Shown here: piece by piece, positions 48,624 through 57,510 of the stretch
Layout: every line of letters begins with the position of its first letter
How positions within the stretch are numbered: the stretch's first letter is position 1
Origin: Streptomyces sp. AC555_RSS877
Lineage (GTDB): Bacteria; Actinomycetota; Actinomycetes; Streptomycetales; Streptomycetaceae
Reading direction: 5' to 3'
NCBI RefSeq assembly: GCF_019049245.1
Contig: NZ_JAGMUK010000003.1
Location: forward strand, 1-64,000
DNA length: 64,000 bases
Position numbers and translations under genes: made by a program
Notes under the pieces: generated by a model
What the model was told of the DNA's origin: nothing
Databases searched by the model: none
The model's input: only the letters and a program-made list of their open reading frames with translations

Positions 48624-49961
48624 TCAGCGCGTCGCGCCCGTCACCAGCCAGCGGCCGGAGCGGGTGCGCAACCACAGCGTCAGCATGCGCACGGCCATCA
48701 TCAGTGTCATGGCCGCCCAGAGCGCAGTGAGCCCACCGCCCAGGGCAGGAACCAGGAAGGCGGCCGGGATGAACACCGCAAGGGTGACCAGCATCGCCCA
48801 CGCCAGATATGGACCGTCGCCCGCGCCCATGAGGACTCCGTCCAGGACGAAGACGACGCCGCAGATCGGCTGTGAAAGGGCGACGATCAGCAGCGCGGGC
48901 AGGGCTGCGTCCGTCACCATGGAGTCGCTGGTGAACAGGGGCAGGAATACCGGGCGGCTGATCACGACCAATAGGCCGAGCAGGACGCCCACCGCGATGC
49001 CCCACTGCACCATGCGACGACAGACGTTGCGGGCGCCTTCCGGGTCATTGGCACCGAGATAGCGACCGATGATGGCCTGTCCGGCGATGGCGATGGCATC
49101 GAGCGCGAACGCGAGCAGGCTCCACAGCGACAGGATGATCTGGTGTGCCGCGATGTCGGCGTCGCCGAGGCGGGCTGCCACGGCGGTGGCGATCATCAGG
49201 ATGGCGCGCAGCGAGAGCGTGCGGACGAGCAGAGGAATGCCGGCCTGTGCTGAGGACCGGATCCCGGCGGCGTCGGGCCTGAGCGACGCTCCGTGTCTAC
49301 GGGCACCGCGGACCACGACCACGAGATATGCGGCGGCCATGCCACACTGCGCGATGACGGTGCCCCAGGCAGATCCCGCGATGCCGAGGCCGACGCCGTA
49401 GACGAGACCCACGTTGAGGACGGCGTTGGCGATGAAGCCGGCGATGGCTACGTACAGCGGTGTCTTGGTGTCCTGCAGTCCGCGCAGGACACCGGTTGCA
49501 GCAAGCACGACGAGCATGGCCGGGATGCCCAGGGCTGAGATCCGTAGATAGGTGATCGCGTACGGGGCGGCAGTCTCGGATGCGCCGAAGAGTTCGACGA
49601 CGGCCGGAGCCGTGGGCAGGACGGTGGCGATGACGGCGGCGCCGAGCAGCAGGGCCAGCCAGATGCCGTCCATGCCCTGGCGGATGGCGGCCTGGAGGTC
49701 GCCCGCGCCGACGCGGCGGGCCACGGCGGCCGTGGTGGCGTAGGCGAGGAAGACGAAGATACTGACGGCGGTCACGAGGAGAGCCGAGGCGATGCCGAGT
49801 CCGGCGAGTTGGGCCGTGCCGAGATGGCCCACGATCGCACTGTCGACCATGACGAAAAGGGGCTCGGCGACAAGCGCGCCGAAGGCCGGTACGGCCAGCG
49901 CGACGATCTCTCGATCGTGGCGGCGGCGGGTGGCCTTGGGAGTCGCGGGAGCCTGTGGCAT
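48624..49961 (-). CDS. MATE family efflux transporter
   Basis: The roughly 445-aa protein has about 12 helices and the MATE opening REIVALAVPAFGALVAEPLF, with DSAIVGHLGTAQLAGLGIAS. A second half-repeat is visible (SLRAILMIATAVAARLGDAD). It is likely a cation-coupled exporter of the DinF branch, substrate unknown. I chose the ATG at 49961. No ribosome site precedes it, but TAGATT seven bases upstream and TTGCAT further up suggest a leaderless transcript. A GTG two codons earlier is possible. It is convergent with rplI across tandem parS sites. Confidence 0.9.
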   Translation of the reverse strand: MPQAPATPKATRRRHDREIVALAVPAFGALVAEPLFVMVDSAIVGHLGTAQLAGLGIASALLVTAVSIFVFLAYATTAAVARRVGAGDLQAAIRQGMDGIWLALLLGAAVIATVLPTAPAVVELFGASETAAPYAITYLRISALGIPAMLVVLAATGVLRGLQDTKTPLYVAIAGFIANAVLNVGLVYGVGLGIAGSAWGTVIAQCGMAAAYLVVVVRGARRHGASLRPDAAGIRSSAQAGIPLLVRTLSLRAILMIATAVAARLGDADIAAHQIILSLWSLLAFALDAIAIAGQAIIGRYLGANDPEGARNVCRRMVQWGIAVGVLLGLLVVISRPVFLPLFTSDSMVTDAALPALLIVALSQPICGVVFVLDGVLMGAGDGPYLAWAMLVTLAVFIPAAFLVPALGGGLTALWAAMTLMMAVRMLTLWLRTRSGRWLVTGATR

Positions 49962-50421
49962 GAGCACTAATCTAATCGTCCACAGGTAAGAGATGCAATG
50001 ACTTAGTGACCCTTACCTATCGTCGCGCCATGCGCTCTTCTGTGCACAGTCCGATGTGATCTTGCTCTGACTGGGAAAGTTTTTCTTCTGCACAGCCGGT
50101 GGACGGGGAAAGGGCAGGTCGGGGCGGTTGTAGCACGAGGTGGCGAAGCTTGTTCACAGGGCTGTCCACCGGGTCGTGCACAGGTTTAGCCGACTTCTCC
50201 ACAGCATCCGGGCCGTCGTCCACATGGCCTGTGGATAACCAGATTGGCTGACGGTGCCCGCGGGCCTACCGTGGACCGACGCCCACTCCGTCCGTCGGCC
50301 TGGAAACCATCACAAAGCCGACGCGCCAGAACCGGAGTTGGGCGTCTCATTTGTCAGTGGCGTGCCGTAGAAAAGAGGGGCACGGCGAAGGTCCGCTCTG
50401 CGGACGGGAGGAGGTGGCTCG
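49962..50421. promoter_or_regulatory. dnaB upstream region with DnaA-box cluster
   Basis: The 460-bp divergent gap between the MATE and dnaB genes holds, at 50150-50238, five 9-mers resembling the DnaA box: TTGTTCACA, CTGTCCACC, TTCTCCACA, TCGTCCACA and TGTGGATAA. A further TCGTCCACA at 49976 overlaps the putative MATE promoter. No coding frame is convincing here. Confidence 0.6.
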
Positions 50422-51900
50422 GTGAGTATTTCCGAGCCCTTGGACGACCCCTGGGCCGACAGCGGTCCCAGTGATCGTCTGCCCGCCTCCCGACGTCGCG
50501 GCGACGGAGCTCGCGGCCGCGACGAGCAGCACGACCGAGGCAGGGAGAACGGGGCTTGGGACGGCGGCGGTTCGTCCTTCGAGCGAGTTCCGCCGCAGGA
50601 TCTCGACGCCGAGCAGTCCGTGCTGGGCGGCATGCTCCTGTCCAAGGACGCCATCGCTGATGTCGTCGAGGTCCTGAAGGGCCACGACTTCTACAAGCCC
50701 GCGCACGAAACGATCTACCAGGCGATCCTCGACGTCTACGCCAAGGGCGAGCCGGCCGACCCCATCACGATCGCCGCCGAGCTCACCAAGCGCGGCGAGA
50801 TCAACAAGGTCGGCGGGGCGTCGTATCTGCACACCCTCGTCCAGACCGTGCCGACGGCGGCGAACGCCGAGTACTACGCGGAAATCGTCCACGAGCGTGC
50901 CGTGCTTCGTCGCCTGGTCGAGGCCGGTACCCGCATCACGCAGATGGGATACGCGGCCGACGACGACGTCGACGAGATCGTCAACCGGGCCCAGGCGGAG
51001 ATCTACGCGGTCACCGAGCAGCGCACCAGCGAGGACTACCTGCCGCTCGGCGACATCATGGAGGGTGCGCTCGACGAGATCGAGGCGATCGGTTCGCGCA
51101 GCGGTGAGATGACCGGAGTGCCCACCGGTTTCACGGACTTCGACTCGCTGACCAACGGCCTGCACCCGGGCCAGATGATCGTCATCGCCGCCCGTCCCGC
51201 CATGGGCAAGTCCACCCTCGCGCTGGACTTCGCGCGGGCCGCGTCGATCAAGAACAACCTGCCGAGCGTCATCTTCTCCCTCGAAATGGGCCGCAACGAG
51301 ATCGCGATGCGCCTGCTGTCCGCCGAGGCGCGCGTGGCCCTGCACCACATGAGATCCGGCACGATGACCGACGAGGACTGGACACGCCTGGCCCGGCGGA
51401 TGCCGGACGTCTCGGCCGCCCCGCTGTTCATCGACGACTCCCCGAACCTGTCGATGATGGAGATCCGTGCCAAGTGCAGGCGCCTCAAGCAGCGCAACGA
51501 CATCAGGCTGGTGGTCATCGACTATCTCCAGCTGATGCAGTCCGGTGGCTCGAAGCGTGCGGAGAACCGTCAGCAGGAGGTATCGGACATGTCCCGAAAC
51601 CTCAAGCTGCTGGCCAAGGAGCTGGAGGTGCCGGTCATCGCGCTCTCCCAGCTGAACCGTGGTCCCGAGCAGCGCACGGACAAGAAGCCCATGGTCTCCG
51701 ACCTGCGTGAGTCCGGTTCCATCGAGCAGGACGCCGACATGGTCATCCTGCTGCACCGTGAGGACGCCTACGAGAAGGAGTCCCCACGCGCGGGCGAGGC
51801 CGACCTGATCGTGGCCAAGCACCGTAACGGCCCGACGGCGACGATCACGGTGGCCTTCCAGGGCCACTACTCGCGTTTTGTGGACATGGCGCAGACCTGA
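50422..51900 (+). CDS. dnaB: replicative DNA helicase DnaB
   Basis: The 492-aa hexameric helicase unwinds the replication fork. It starts at GTG (VSISEPLDDPWADSGPSDRL) with GGGAGGAGG upstream. After a charged 50-residue N-terminus come the N-terminal domain (PQDLDAEQSVLGGMLLSKDA, GHDFYKPAHETIYQAILD) and the RecA-like domain with the Walker A ARPAMGKSTLALDFA and LVVIDYLQLMQ, plus the catalytic Glu loop. No intein is present. It is transcribed away from oriC, about 36 kb to its right. Confidence 0.97.
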   Translation: MSISEPLDDPWADSGPSDRLPASRRRGDGARGRDEQHDRGRENGAWDGGGSSFERVPPQDLDAEQSVLGGMLLSKDAIADVVEVLKGHDFYKPAHETIYQAILDVYAKGEPADPITIAAELTKRGEINKVGGASYLHTLVQTVPTAANAEYYAEIVHERAVLRRLVEAGTRITQMGYAADDDVDEIVNRAQAEIYAVTEQRTSEDYLPLGDIMEGALDEIEAIGSRSGEMTGVPTGFTDFDSLTNGLHPGQMIVIAARPAMGKSTLALDFARAASIKNNLPSVIFSLEMGRNEIAMRLLSAEARVALHHMRSGTMTDEDWTRLARRMPDVSAAPLFIDDSPNLSMMEIRAKCRRLKQRNDIRLVVIDYLQLMQSGGSKRAENRQQEVSDMSRNLKLLAKELEVPVIALSQLNRGPEQRTDKKPMVSDLRESGSIEQDADMVILLHREDAYEKESPRAGEADLIVAKHRNGPTATITVAFQGHYSRFVDMAQT

Positions 51901-52048
51901 TCCCGGGGCATGCCGGCCTGATCGGCCGAGCACGTGGCCGACGACATCACCGATGCCGGTCCCGTCTCCACGGCGGCCTGATGAAGGCCCATCGGCCCAG
52001 CACCCTGCAGACTCGACGACCGAGTGCCCCGCGGGGTGGACTGGGGCC

Positions 52049-53434
52049 ATGACGACATCTCAGGAAGATCTGCTTCCCGGCACGCGCCGGGCGCTGTCGC
52101 ACCGGATTGCCGTGGCGCAGGCGGAAGGGCGTGTGCCTTCGCTGGTCGCGGCGGTCGTACGGGACGGGCGGGCCGTGTGGCACGGCTCGCGGACCTCGGT
52201 GGAGGGGCACGGCCCCGACGAGAACGTGCAGTACCGGATCGGGTCGATCACCAAGACCTTCACCGCCGTTCTTGTGCTGCGGTTGCGCGACGAGGGCGCG
52301 CTCGACCTCGGTGACCCGCTGGAGAAACATCTGTCGTCAACCGGTGCGGGAGAGGCCACGATCGCCGAACTGCTCGCCCACACGAGCGGACTGGCGGCCG
52401 AGTCCCCCGCGCCGTGGTGGGAGCGCACCCCGGGATCCCTGCGTCCCGAACTCGCCGACGTACTGGGGGAGCAGCCCTTCCGGCATCCGGCAGGACGCCG
52501 CTTTCATTACTCGAACCCCGGCTACAGCCTGCTGGGTGCGCTCGTCGAGAAGCTGCGCGGGGCTCCGTGGGAGGAGGTGCTGCGCAACGAGGTACTTGAG
52601 CCTCTGGGCCTCGACCGTACGAGTGCGCGGCCCCAGGCCCCTCATGCCGGTGGCTGGGCGGTGCACCCGTGGGCCGACGTGATGCTGCCCGAACCCACGG
52701 AGGACCTTGGGCTGATGGCTCCGGCCGGGCAACTCTGGTCCACCACCGGCGACTTGGCGAAGTTTGCCGCCTTCCTGGCGAAGGGGGACGATCGGGTCTT
52801 GAGCGCGGCGACCGTGCTGGAGATGCGGACACCCGCGGCGCCGGCCGAGGCCACGGATGTCGTGGACGGTGCCACCTATGGGCTCGGCCTGCAGATCCAG
52901 CACCGGGACGGACGGTTGCTCGTGGGGCATTCAGGTTCGCTGCCGGGCTTCCTCGCGAACCTCACCATCAGCGTGGCGGACGACGTCGCGGTGGTGGTTT
53001 TGGCCAACTGCACCTCCGGCCCGCTGTTGTCGGCCGTGGGGGCAGACCTCGTGCGAATCGTCGCCGAGTCCGAGCCCCGCTTCCCTGATCCTTGGCAGCC
53101 GCTGCGCGAAGTCGACGCGGCCGCGCTCGAGTTGGCGGGACAGTGGTACTGGGGAACACATGCCTTCGCCCTGCGGCTGACGGCCGACGGGCTCGTCTCG
53201 CTGGGCCCGCTCTCCGGCAACGGCCGTCGTTCCCGGTTCCGGGTGAACGGTGACGGAACCTGGACGGGCCTGGAGGGTTATTACGCCGGGGAGCTCTTGA
53301 GGGCCGTACGACGCCCGGATGGAGCCGTGAGCCATCTCGACCTAGGGTCGTTCGTCTTCACGCGCCAGCCGTACGGCGAGGGGGCTTCCCTGCCTGGTGG
53401 AGTGGATCCCGAGGGGTGGCGCGGCATCGGCTGA
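52049..53434 (+). CDS. serine hydrolase of the beta-lactamase class C/PBP4* family
   Basis: The 461-aa protein begins MTTSQEDLLPGTRRALSHRI and has no clear signal peptide, so it is probably cytoplasmic or exported by another route. Catalytic motifs are S66-x-x-K69 in GSITKTFTAV, Y-x-N in HYSNPGYSLLGALVE, and H-x-G as GHSGSLPGF. The C-terminal 130 residues form a separate beta-rich domain (LAGQWYWGTHAFALRLTADG). It may be an esterase, aminopeptidase or beta-lactamase-like enzyme. The substrate is undetermined. A parS-bearing palindrome follows. Confidence 0.87.
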   Translation: MTTSQEDLLPGTRRALSHRIAVAQAEGRVPSLVAAVVRDGRAVWHGSRTSVEGHGPDENVQYRIGSITKTFTAVLVLRLRDEGALDLGDPLEKHLSSTGAGEATIAELLAHTSGLAAESPAPWWERTPGSLRPELADVLGEQPFRHPAGRRFHYSNPGYSLLGALVEKLRGAPWEEVLRNEVLEPLGLDRTSARPQAPHAGGWAVHPWADVMLPEPTEDLGLMAPAGQLWSTTGDLAKFAAFLAKGDDRVLSAATVLEMRTPAAPAEATDVVDGATYGLGLQIQHRDGRLLVGHSGSLPGFLANLTISVADDVAVVVLANCTSGPLLSAVGADLVRIVAESEPRFPDPWQPLREVDAAALELAGQWYWGTHAFALRLTADGLVSLGPLSGNGRRSRFRVNGDGTWTGLEGYYAGELLRAVRRPDGAVSHLDLGSFVFTRQPYGEGASLPGGVDPEGWRGIG

Positions 53435-53448
53435 CGCCGACATGCGAT

Positions 53449-53476
53449 GCGGCCTGTTTCACGTGAAACAGGCCGC
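53449..53476. terminator. 28-bp perfect palindrome with parS core
   Basis: parS at 53456-53469 is flanked by GCGGCCT/AGGCCGC, making a 14-bp-arm palindrome. It lies between the convergent beta-lactamase-like and GNAT genes, and as RNA it would form a hairpin. Confidence 0.65.
53456..53469. other. parS: parS site 10
   Basis: A perfect GTTTCACGTGAAAC at the centre of a 28-bp palindrome. Confidence 0.95.
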
Positions 53477-53519
53477 CTCACATGTCACGACCGGAGCGTC
53501 ATGCCGCCCGGGCTTCACC

Positions 53520-53972
53520 TCACAGCTGAAGCTTGAAGCCGACGTGCGAGGCGGTGAAGCCGAGCCGCTCGTAGAAGCGGTGGGCGTCCGTGCGGGTGTT
53601 GTCCGAAGTCAGCTGGACCAACTGGCAGCCCTGACGACGGGATTCCCCGATTGCCCACTCGATGAGCTGCGTCCCCAGGCCGCTGCCACGCTCGTCGGCG
53701 TGAACGCGCACGCCTTCGACGATCGACCTAGTGGAGCCGCGCCGGGACAGCCCGGGAATGATCGTGAGCTGGAGCGTTCCCACTACCCGACCTTCGCGGA
53801 CGGCGACCATCACATGCTGGTGGGGGTCGGTCGAGAGTCGGTCCAGTGCCGTCAGGTAGGGGATCAGGTCGTCCGGTGATTCACGCTGGGCACCCAGGGG
53901 GTCGTCGGCGAGCATGGCGACGATCGCGGGAATGTCCTTCGCCATGGCGGGCCGTATCTCGATATCTCCCAT
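53520..53972 (-). CDS. GNAT family N-acetyltransferase
   Basis: The 150-aa protein has the compact single-domain GNAT fold: MGDIEIRPAMAKDIPAIVAM at the start, the beta4 strand VVGTLQLTIIPGLSRRG, the acetyl-CoA loop ADERGSGLGTQLIEWAIGES (R-G-x-G-x-G), and the C-terminal DAHRFYERLGFTASHVGFKL. The substrate is unknown. It is divergent from the MFS gene at 54097. Confidence 0.9.
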   Translation of the reverse strand: MGDIEIRPAMAKDIPAIVAMLADDPLGAQRESPDDLIPYLTALDRLSTDPHQHVMVAVREGRVVGTLQLTIIPGLSRRGSTRSIVEGVRVHADERGSGLGTQLIEWAIGESRRQGCQLVQLTSDNTRTDAHRFYERLGFTASHVGFKLQL

Positions 53973-54096
53973 GGCCGAACCCTATGCAGCGGCCAGGCGG
54001 GCAACAAAATACCCAGCGTTTGCATATATAGAGCGTCTGCAATTAACGTGTTTCTGTGTAACGCGCTCCTGCAACAATCTGGGAAGGTGTCATCCC
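53973..54096. promoter_or_regulatory. AT-rich divergent GNAT-MFS promoter region
   Basis: This 124-bp gap includes a segment (about 54003-54055) much richer in A and T than its surroundings. It holds TTGCA and TGCAA inverted around 13 bases (TATATAGAGCGTC), a candidate operator. The AT content suggests the promoter of the MFS gene. Confidence 0.45.
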
Positions 54097-55305
54097 ATGC
54101 CGCTCGCGCTTCTCGCCCTTGCGATCGGGGCCTTCGGAATCGGTACGACGGAGTTCGTGATCATGGGCTTGCTGCCCGAGGTCGCGGGCGACTTCGGGGT
54201 CTCCATCCCCACCGCCGGTTTCCTGGTGACCGGCTACGCGCTCGGTGTCATGTTCGGCGCTCCGCTGATGACCGTGCTCGGTACCAGGATTTCCCGCAAG
54301 CGGATGCTGATGCTGCTGATGGGGCTGTTCATCGTCGGCAACCTGCTGTCCGCCGTCGCACCTGCCTTCGCCGTCATGCTGACCGGTCGCGTGATCGCCT
54401 CACTGGCCCACGGGGCCTTCTTCGGCATCGGCTCGGTCGTCGCGGCCGACCTGGTCGCGCCCGACAAGAAGGCCGGAGCCATCGCGATGATGTTCACCGG
54501 ACTGACGGTCGCCAACGTGGTCGGCGTCCCGCTCGGCACGCTCGTCGGGCAGTCCGTCGGCTGGCGTGTCACCTTCTGGATCGTCGCGGCCCTGGGCGTG
54601 ATCGGTCTGCTCGGCATCGCCAAGCTCGTCCCCGAGATGCCCAGGGCGGAAGGCGTGAGCCTGCGACACGAACTGGCCGCCTTCAAGAACGCGCAGGTCC
54701 TGCTCGCCATGGCGATGACCGTCCTCGGCTTCGGTGGCGTCTTCGCGGCCATCACCTACATCGCGCCGATGATGACCAAGGTCGCCGGTTTCGCCGACGG
54801 TTCGGTCACGTGGCTCCTGGTCCTCTTCGGCCTCGGCATGGTCGGCGGCAATCTCGTCGGCGGCAAGTACGCTGACCGCGCCCTGATGCCCATGCTCTAC
54901 GTCTCTCTGGGCGCCCTTGCCGTCGTGCTCGCCCTCTTCACGCTCACCGCCCACCACAAAGCCCTGGCGGCCGTCACGATCGCGCTGATCGGTGCTCTGG
55001 GCTTCGCCACCGTGCCGCCGCTGCAGAAGCGCGTCCTCGACCAGGCGCGTGGAGCCCCGACACTCGCGTCGGCCGTGAACATCGGTGCCTTCAACCTCGG
55101 CAACGCGCTCTCCGCCTGGCTCGGCGGTCTCGCCATCTCGGCCGGTCTCGGACACACCGCCCCCAGCTGGGTCGGCGCCGCCCTCGCCGCGGCCGCCCTG
55201 CTCCTGGCCTTGCTCTCGGCTGCCCTGGAACGTCGGGACAGGGCGCCCAGCACGGTGGTCGCGGAGGGCGTGCCGACGGAACAGCGGGCTGCCGTGACCC
55301 ACTGA
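54097..55305 (+). CDS. MFS transporter, drug:H+ antiporter type
   Basis: The 402-aa permease has 12 helices. The start at 54097 (MPLALLALAIGAFGIGTTEF) has GGGAAGG ten bases upstream. Motif C-like and other marks are MGLLPEVAGDFGVSIPTAGF and MFGAPLMTVLGTRISRKRML, with loop motif A R-K-R. It resembles DHA1-family exporters of chloramphenicol or sugars (Cmx/SotB type). The substrate is unknown. It is divergent from a GNAT gene and ends in a strong terminator. Confidence 0.9.
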   Translation: MPLALLALAIGAFGIGTTEFVIMGLLPEVAGDFGVSIPTAGFLVTGYALGVMFGAPLMTVLGTRISRKRMLMLLMGLFIVGNLLSAVAPAFAVMLTGRVIASLAHGAFFGIGSVVAADLVAPDKKAGAIAMMFTGLTVANVVGVPLGTLVGQSVGWRVTFWIVAALGVIGLLGIAKLVPEMPRAEGVSLRHELAAFKNAQVLLAMAMTVLGFGGVFAAITYIAPMMTKVAGFADGSVTWLLVLFGLGMVGGNLVGGKYADRALMPMLYVSLGALAVVLALFTLTAHHKALAAVTIALIGALGFATVPPLQKRVLDQARGAPTLASAVNIGAFNLGNALSAWLGGLAISAGLGHTAPSWVGAALAAAALLLALLSAALERRDRAPSTVVAEGVPTEQRAAVTH

Positions 55306-55335
55306 GCCGGAGGGCTGCCCCTGACCACGAGCTGT

Positions 55336-55380
55336 ACGGAGACGCCGGTTCCCGTATCCACCGGGAGCCGGCGTCTCCGT
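55336..55380 (+). terminator. terminator after the MFS gene
   Basis: ACGGAGACGCCGG pairs with CCGGCGTCTCCGT, with an inner TCCCG/CGGGA stem across one mismatch. It lies 31 bases past the stop and before a convergent gene. Confidence 0.8.
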
Positions 55381-55402
55381 GTCGGAACTCGCCCGCCCGG
55401 CC

Positions 55403-56269
55403 TCAGCCCGCCGCCACCGTCAGTGGCGCGAACCGACGGCTCCAGTCCCCGGGCAGTTCCGCGATGCCGTACGTCATGACGGCGTTGAAGGCGACGGATG
55501 TCAGACCATGATCCTTCGCCCACGCCAGCAGTTCCTCGTGCCGTAGGTCGATGTCGGTGCGAAGGGGGCGAGCGGTGTGGGCGGCCAGGGAGGCGATCAG
55601 CGCCTTCGCCGTCCGTGTGTCGCGGGCGATCAGCGGACCCACGACGTGTGTGTCCATGTTGGGCCAGGCTGCCGCGTAGCCGATGATCCGGCCGTCCTCC
55701 TCGGCGACGCGCAACTGGTCGGCGAAGGCAGGCAGTCGGGTGATGATGTGCGTGCGATCGGCGCCGAACACCTCCTCGTCGAGCCGGAGGATGGTGGTGA
55801 GGTCCTCGGCGGTGGCCGCGCGGGTGGCGACCTCGGGAAGTGAGCTGTCCGGTGTGAAGTGACCGCGCAGCATCTCGGCCCGGCCGGTGGTCTTGAAGCC
55901 AAGTTCCTCGTAGAGCGGGCGACCGTTCGGCGTCGCGTGCAGAGTCAGCGGTGTGGTGCCCATCGCGGCGACCACGTGGCGCATCAGCCGGCGTCCGATG
56001 CCCTGGCGGGCATGCCGTTCGGCGACCAGCACCATGCCGACGGCTCCGAGATCGGGTTGCTCCTGCGGTCCGTACTCGGTGACCACGCAGGCGCTGACGA
56101 GTCCGCGGTCGGGGTCGTCGATGCCGTAACCCTTCCCGGCTGTGAGGAGGAAGCCCCACTTGTGCTCCTCGCGTGGCCACCCCCGATCCTCGGACAAGTC
56201 GGCGCAGGCGGTGAGATCGCGACGCGTCAGACGGCGGATGGGCAGAGCGGTGGGGGAAGGAGTCGGCAC
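55403..56269 (-). CDS. tandem-domain GNAT acetyltransferase
   Basis: From the GTG at 56269 (VPTPSPTALPIRRLTRRDLT) the product is 288 aa. The frame extends 24 codons further (to 56341), and I cannot exclude that start, since neither has a clear ribosome site. The N-terminal GNAT domain has GMVLVAERHARQGIGRRLMR (R-x-G-I-G) and PLYEELGFKTTGRA. The second half (from about 150) resembles the companion GNAT domain of this family: RIIGYAAAWPNMDTHVVGPL. The substrate is unknown. Confidence 0.82.
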   Translation of the reverse strand: MPTPSPTALPIRRLTRRDLTACADLSEDRGWPREEHKWGFLLTAGKGYGIDDPDRGLVSACVVTEYGPQEQPDLGAVGMVLVAERHARQGIGRRLMRHVVAAMGTTPLTLHATPNGRPLYEELGFKTTGRAEMLRGHFTPDSSLPEVATRAATAEDLTTILRLDEEVFGADRTHIITRLPAFADQLRVAEEDGRIIGYAAAWPNMDTHVVGPLIARDTRTAKALIASLAAHTARPLRTDIDLRHEELLAWAKDHGLTSVAFNAVMTYGIAELPGDWSRRFAPLTVAAG

Positions 56270-56380
56270 GCAGGTCAGGCTGTCGGACGGGCACCCTCGA
56301 CGTCCACCCGTTTCCGGGTGCTGGCACGAGCTTTTGGCCATGTCATGGCCAACTGCACAGCCTGCGAGCAGCCGCTGGGT

Positions 56381-56394
56381 GTTTCACGTGAAAC
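56381..56394. other. parS: parS site 11
   Basis: A perfect GTTTCACGTGAAAC in the divergent gap between the GNAT and HAD genes. Confidence 0.95.
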
Positions 56395-56462
56395 ATCGGC
56401 GAACGACTGCTGTCCGACGACCCCTTCGCAAGTCGGACAGGCATCCCGCTAGCCTCGGCGGC

Positions 56463-57095
56463 ATGGCCAGACTTCATCTCTTCGACCTCGACGGCACGTT
56501 GTTGCACGGAAGTACCGCCCCCGTGGAGATCTCCCGGCAGCTCGGGCTGGAAGCCGAGGCGGTGGCGCTCGACCAGGCGATCGGGGCAGGGCTGATAGGC
56601 CCGCCCGAATACGCGGCGGAGGTGTACACGCTCTGGGCGGAGCTCACTGAGGCGCATGTGGCAGCGGCCTTCGAAGGTGCCCCGTGGCTGGCGCGTATCC
56701 GCGAGGTCTGGGCGGAAATCAGGGAGGGCGGCGATTACTGCGCTGTCGTGTCGCTCTCGCCCTCTTTCTTCGTGGAGCGGCTCATCGGCTGGGGCGCACA
56801 CGCGGCGCACGGGTCTCTCTTTCCGGCGTTGCCCTTCACCAAGCCCATGGACCCGGCCGGAGTGCTCAGCGCTGCTGCCAAGGTCCGCATCGCCGACCGG
56901 CTGTGCGAGGAGTTCGGCGTGGCGAGGGCCGACTGCGTCGCCTATGGCGACTCGCTGTCGGACAGAGACCTGTTCGGTGTGGTGCCGATCTCTGTGGCGG
57001 TCAACGCGGACAGTCATCTGGCCGATATCTCGACTCACTCCTACAGGGGCCGGGACCTGTGGGAAGCCTATGAATTGGTGCGGCACGCCCGGTAA
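56463..57095 (+). CDS. HAD-IB family phosphatase (SerB-like)
   Basis: The 210-aa protein begins MARLHLFDLDGTLLHGSTAP, where DLDGT holds the catalytic Asp nucleophile and general acid. Motif II is VVSLSPSFFVERLIGW and motif IV is VAYGDSLSDRDLFGVV with two Asp residues. A conserved Lys lies in FTKPMDPAGVL. Related enzymes dephosphorylate phosphoserine or small phosphoesters. The actual substrate is not inferable. The start is the ATG at 56463, with upstream codons lacking similarity. Confidence 0.9.
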   Translation: MARLHLFDLDGTLLHGSTAPVEISRQLGLEAEAVALDQAIGAGLIGPPEYAAEVYTLWAELTEAHVAAAFEGAPWLARIREVWAEIREGGDYCAVVSLSPSFFVERLIGWGAHAAHGSLFPALPFTKPMDPAGVLSAAAKVRIADRLCEEFGVARADCVAYGDSLSDRDLFGVVPISVAVNADSHLADISTHSYRGRDLWEAYELVRHAR

Positions 57096-57510
57096 TTGCG
57101 GGAATTGATGGTTCGAGGCCGTCGCAATCGTCGAGGAGGAGGGGGGACTTGTGTGGGGAGCGGCGGCCGGTATGGTCGACTCCGGTTCCTGTCCGGGTGA
57201 GGAGCCCCTCCTGCGGGCCCGAGTGGGCCGAGAGCAGGGCAATCCAGCCTAACGGGACGGAGAGATCAAAAAACTGCAATTACGGGTACACGGCCTGGAC
57301 ATCCACACCGGGTGAGACGCTGCGATGAAGTACTGCGGCCAATGTCACACTCTCGCCCTACTTGTCCGTACGTTGCCGGAACACGGGTTGAATTGGCCGC
57401 ATCGGCCGCGGCGCCGGACAAGAGAGCAAGCCGTCTGCGGGGGAAAGCAGGCATCTTCCGACCAGGGAAGTGCGCAGACCGACCGAGAGATGTTCGAGGC
57501 GAGGCACACC
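57096..57510. promoter_or_regulatory. leader/upstream region of the flavohemoglobin-like gene
   Basis: A 415-bp gap. GAGGAGGAGGGGGGA at about 57133 looks like a ribosome site but leads to no short frame with its own stop. Around 57183-57240 two hairpins can form back to back (GGTTCC/GGAGCC and GGGCCC/GGGCC). An AT-rich patch (GATCAAAAAACTGCAATTAC) lies near 57267. The reading frame of the downstream gene remains open back to 57325. Confidence 0.35.

Noticed and set aside
57151..57253. Possible short leader peptide starting GTG after a strong purine-rich ribosome-like site
   Set aside because: The frame does not end at the nearby TAA; it merges with a longer open frame and shows no coding character.
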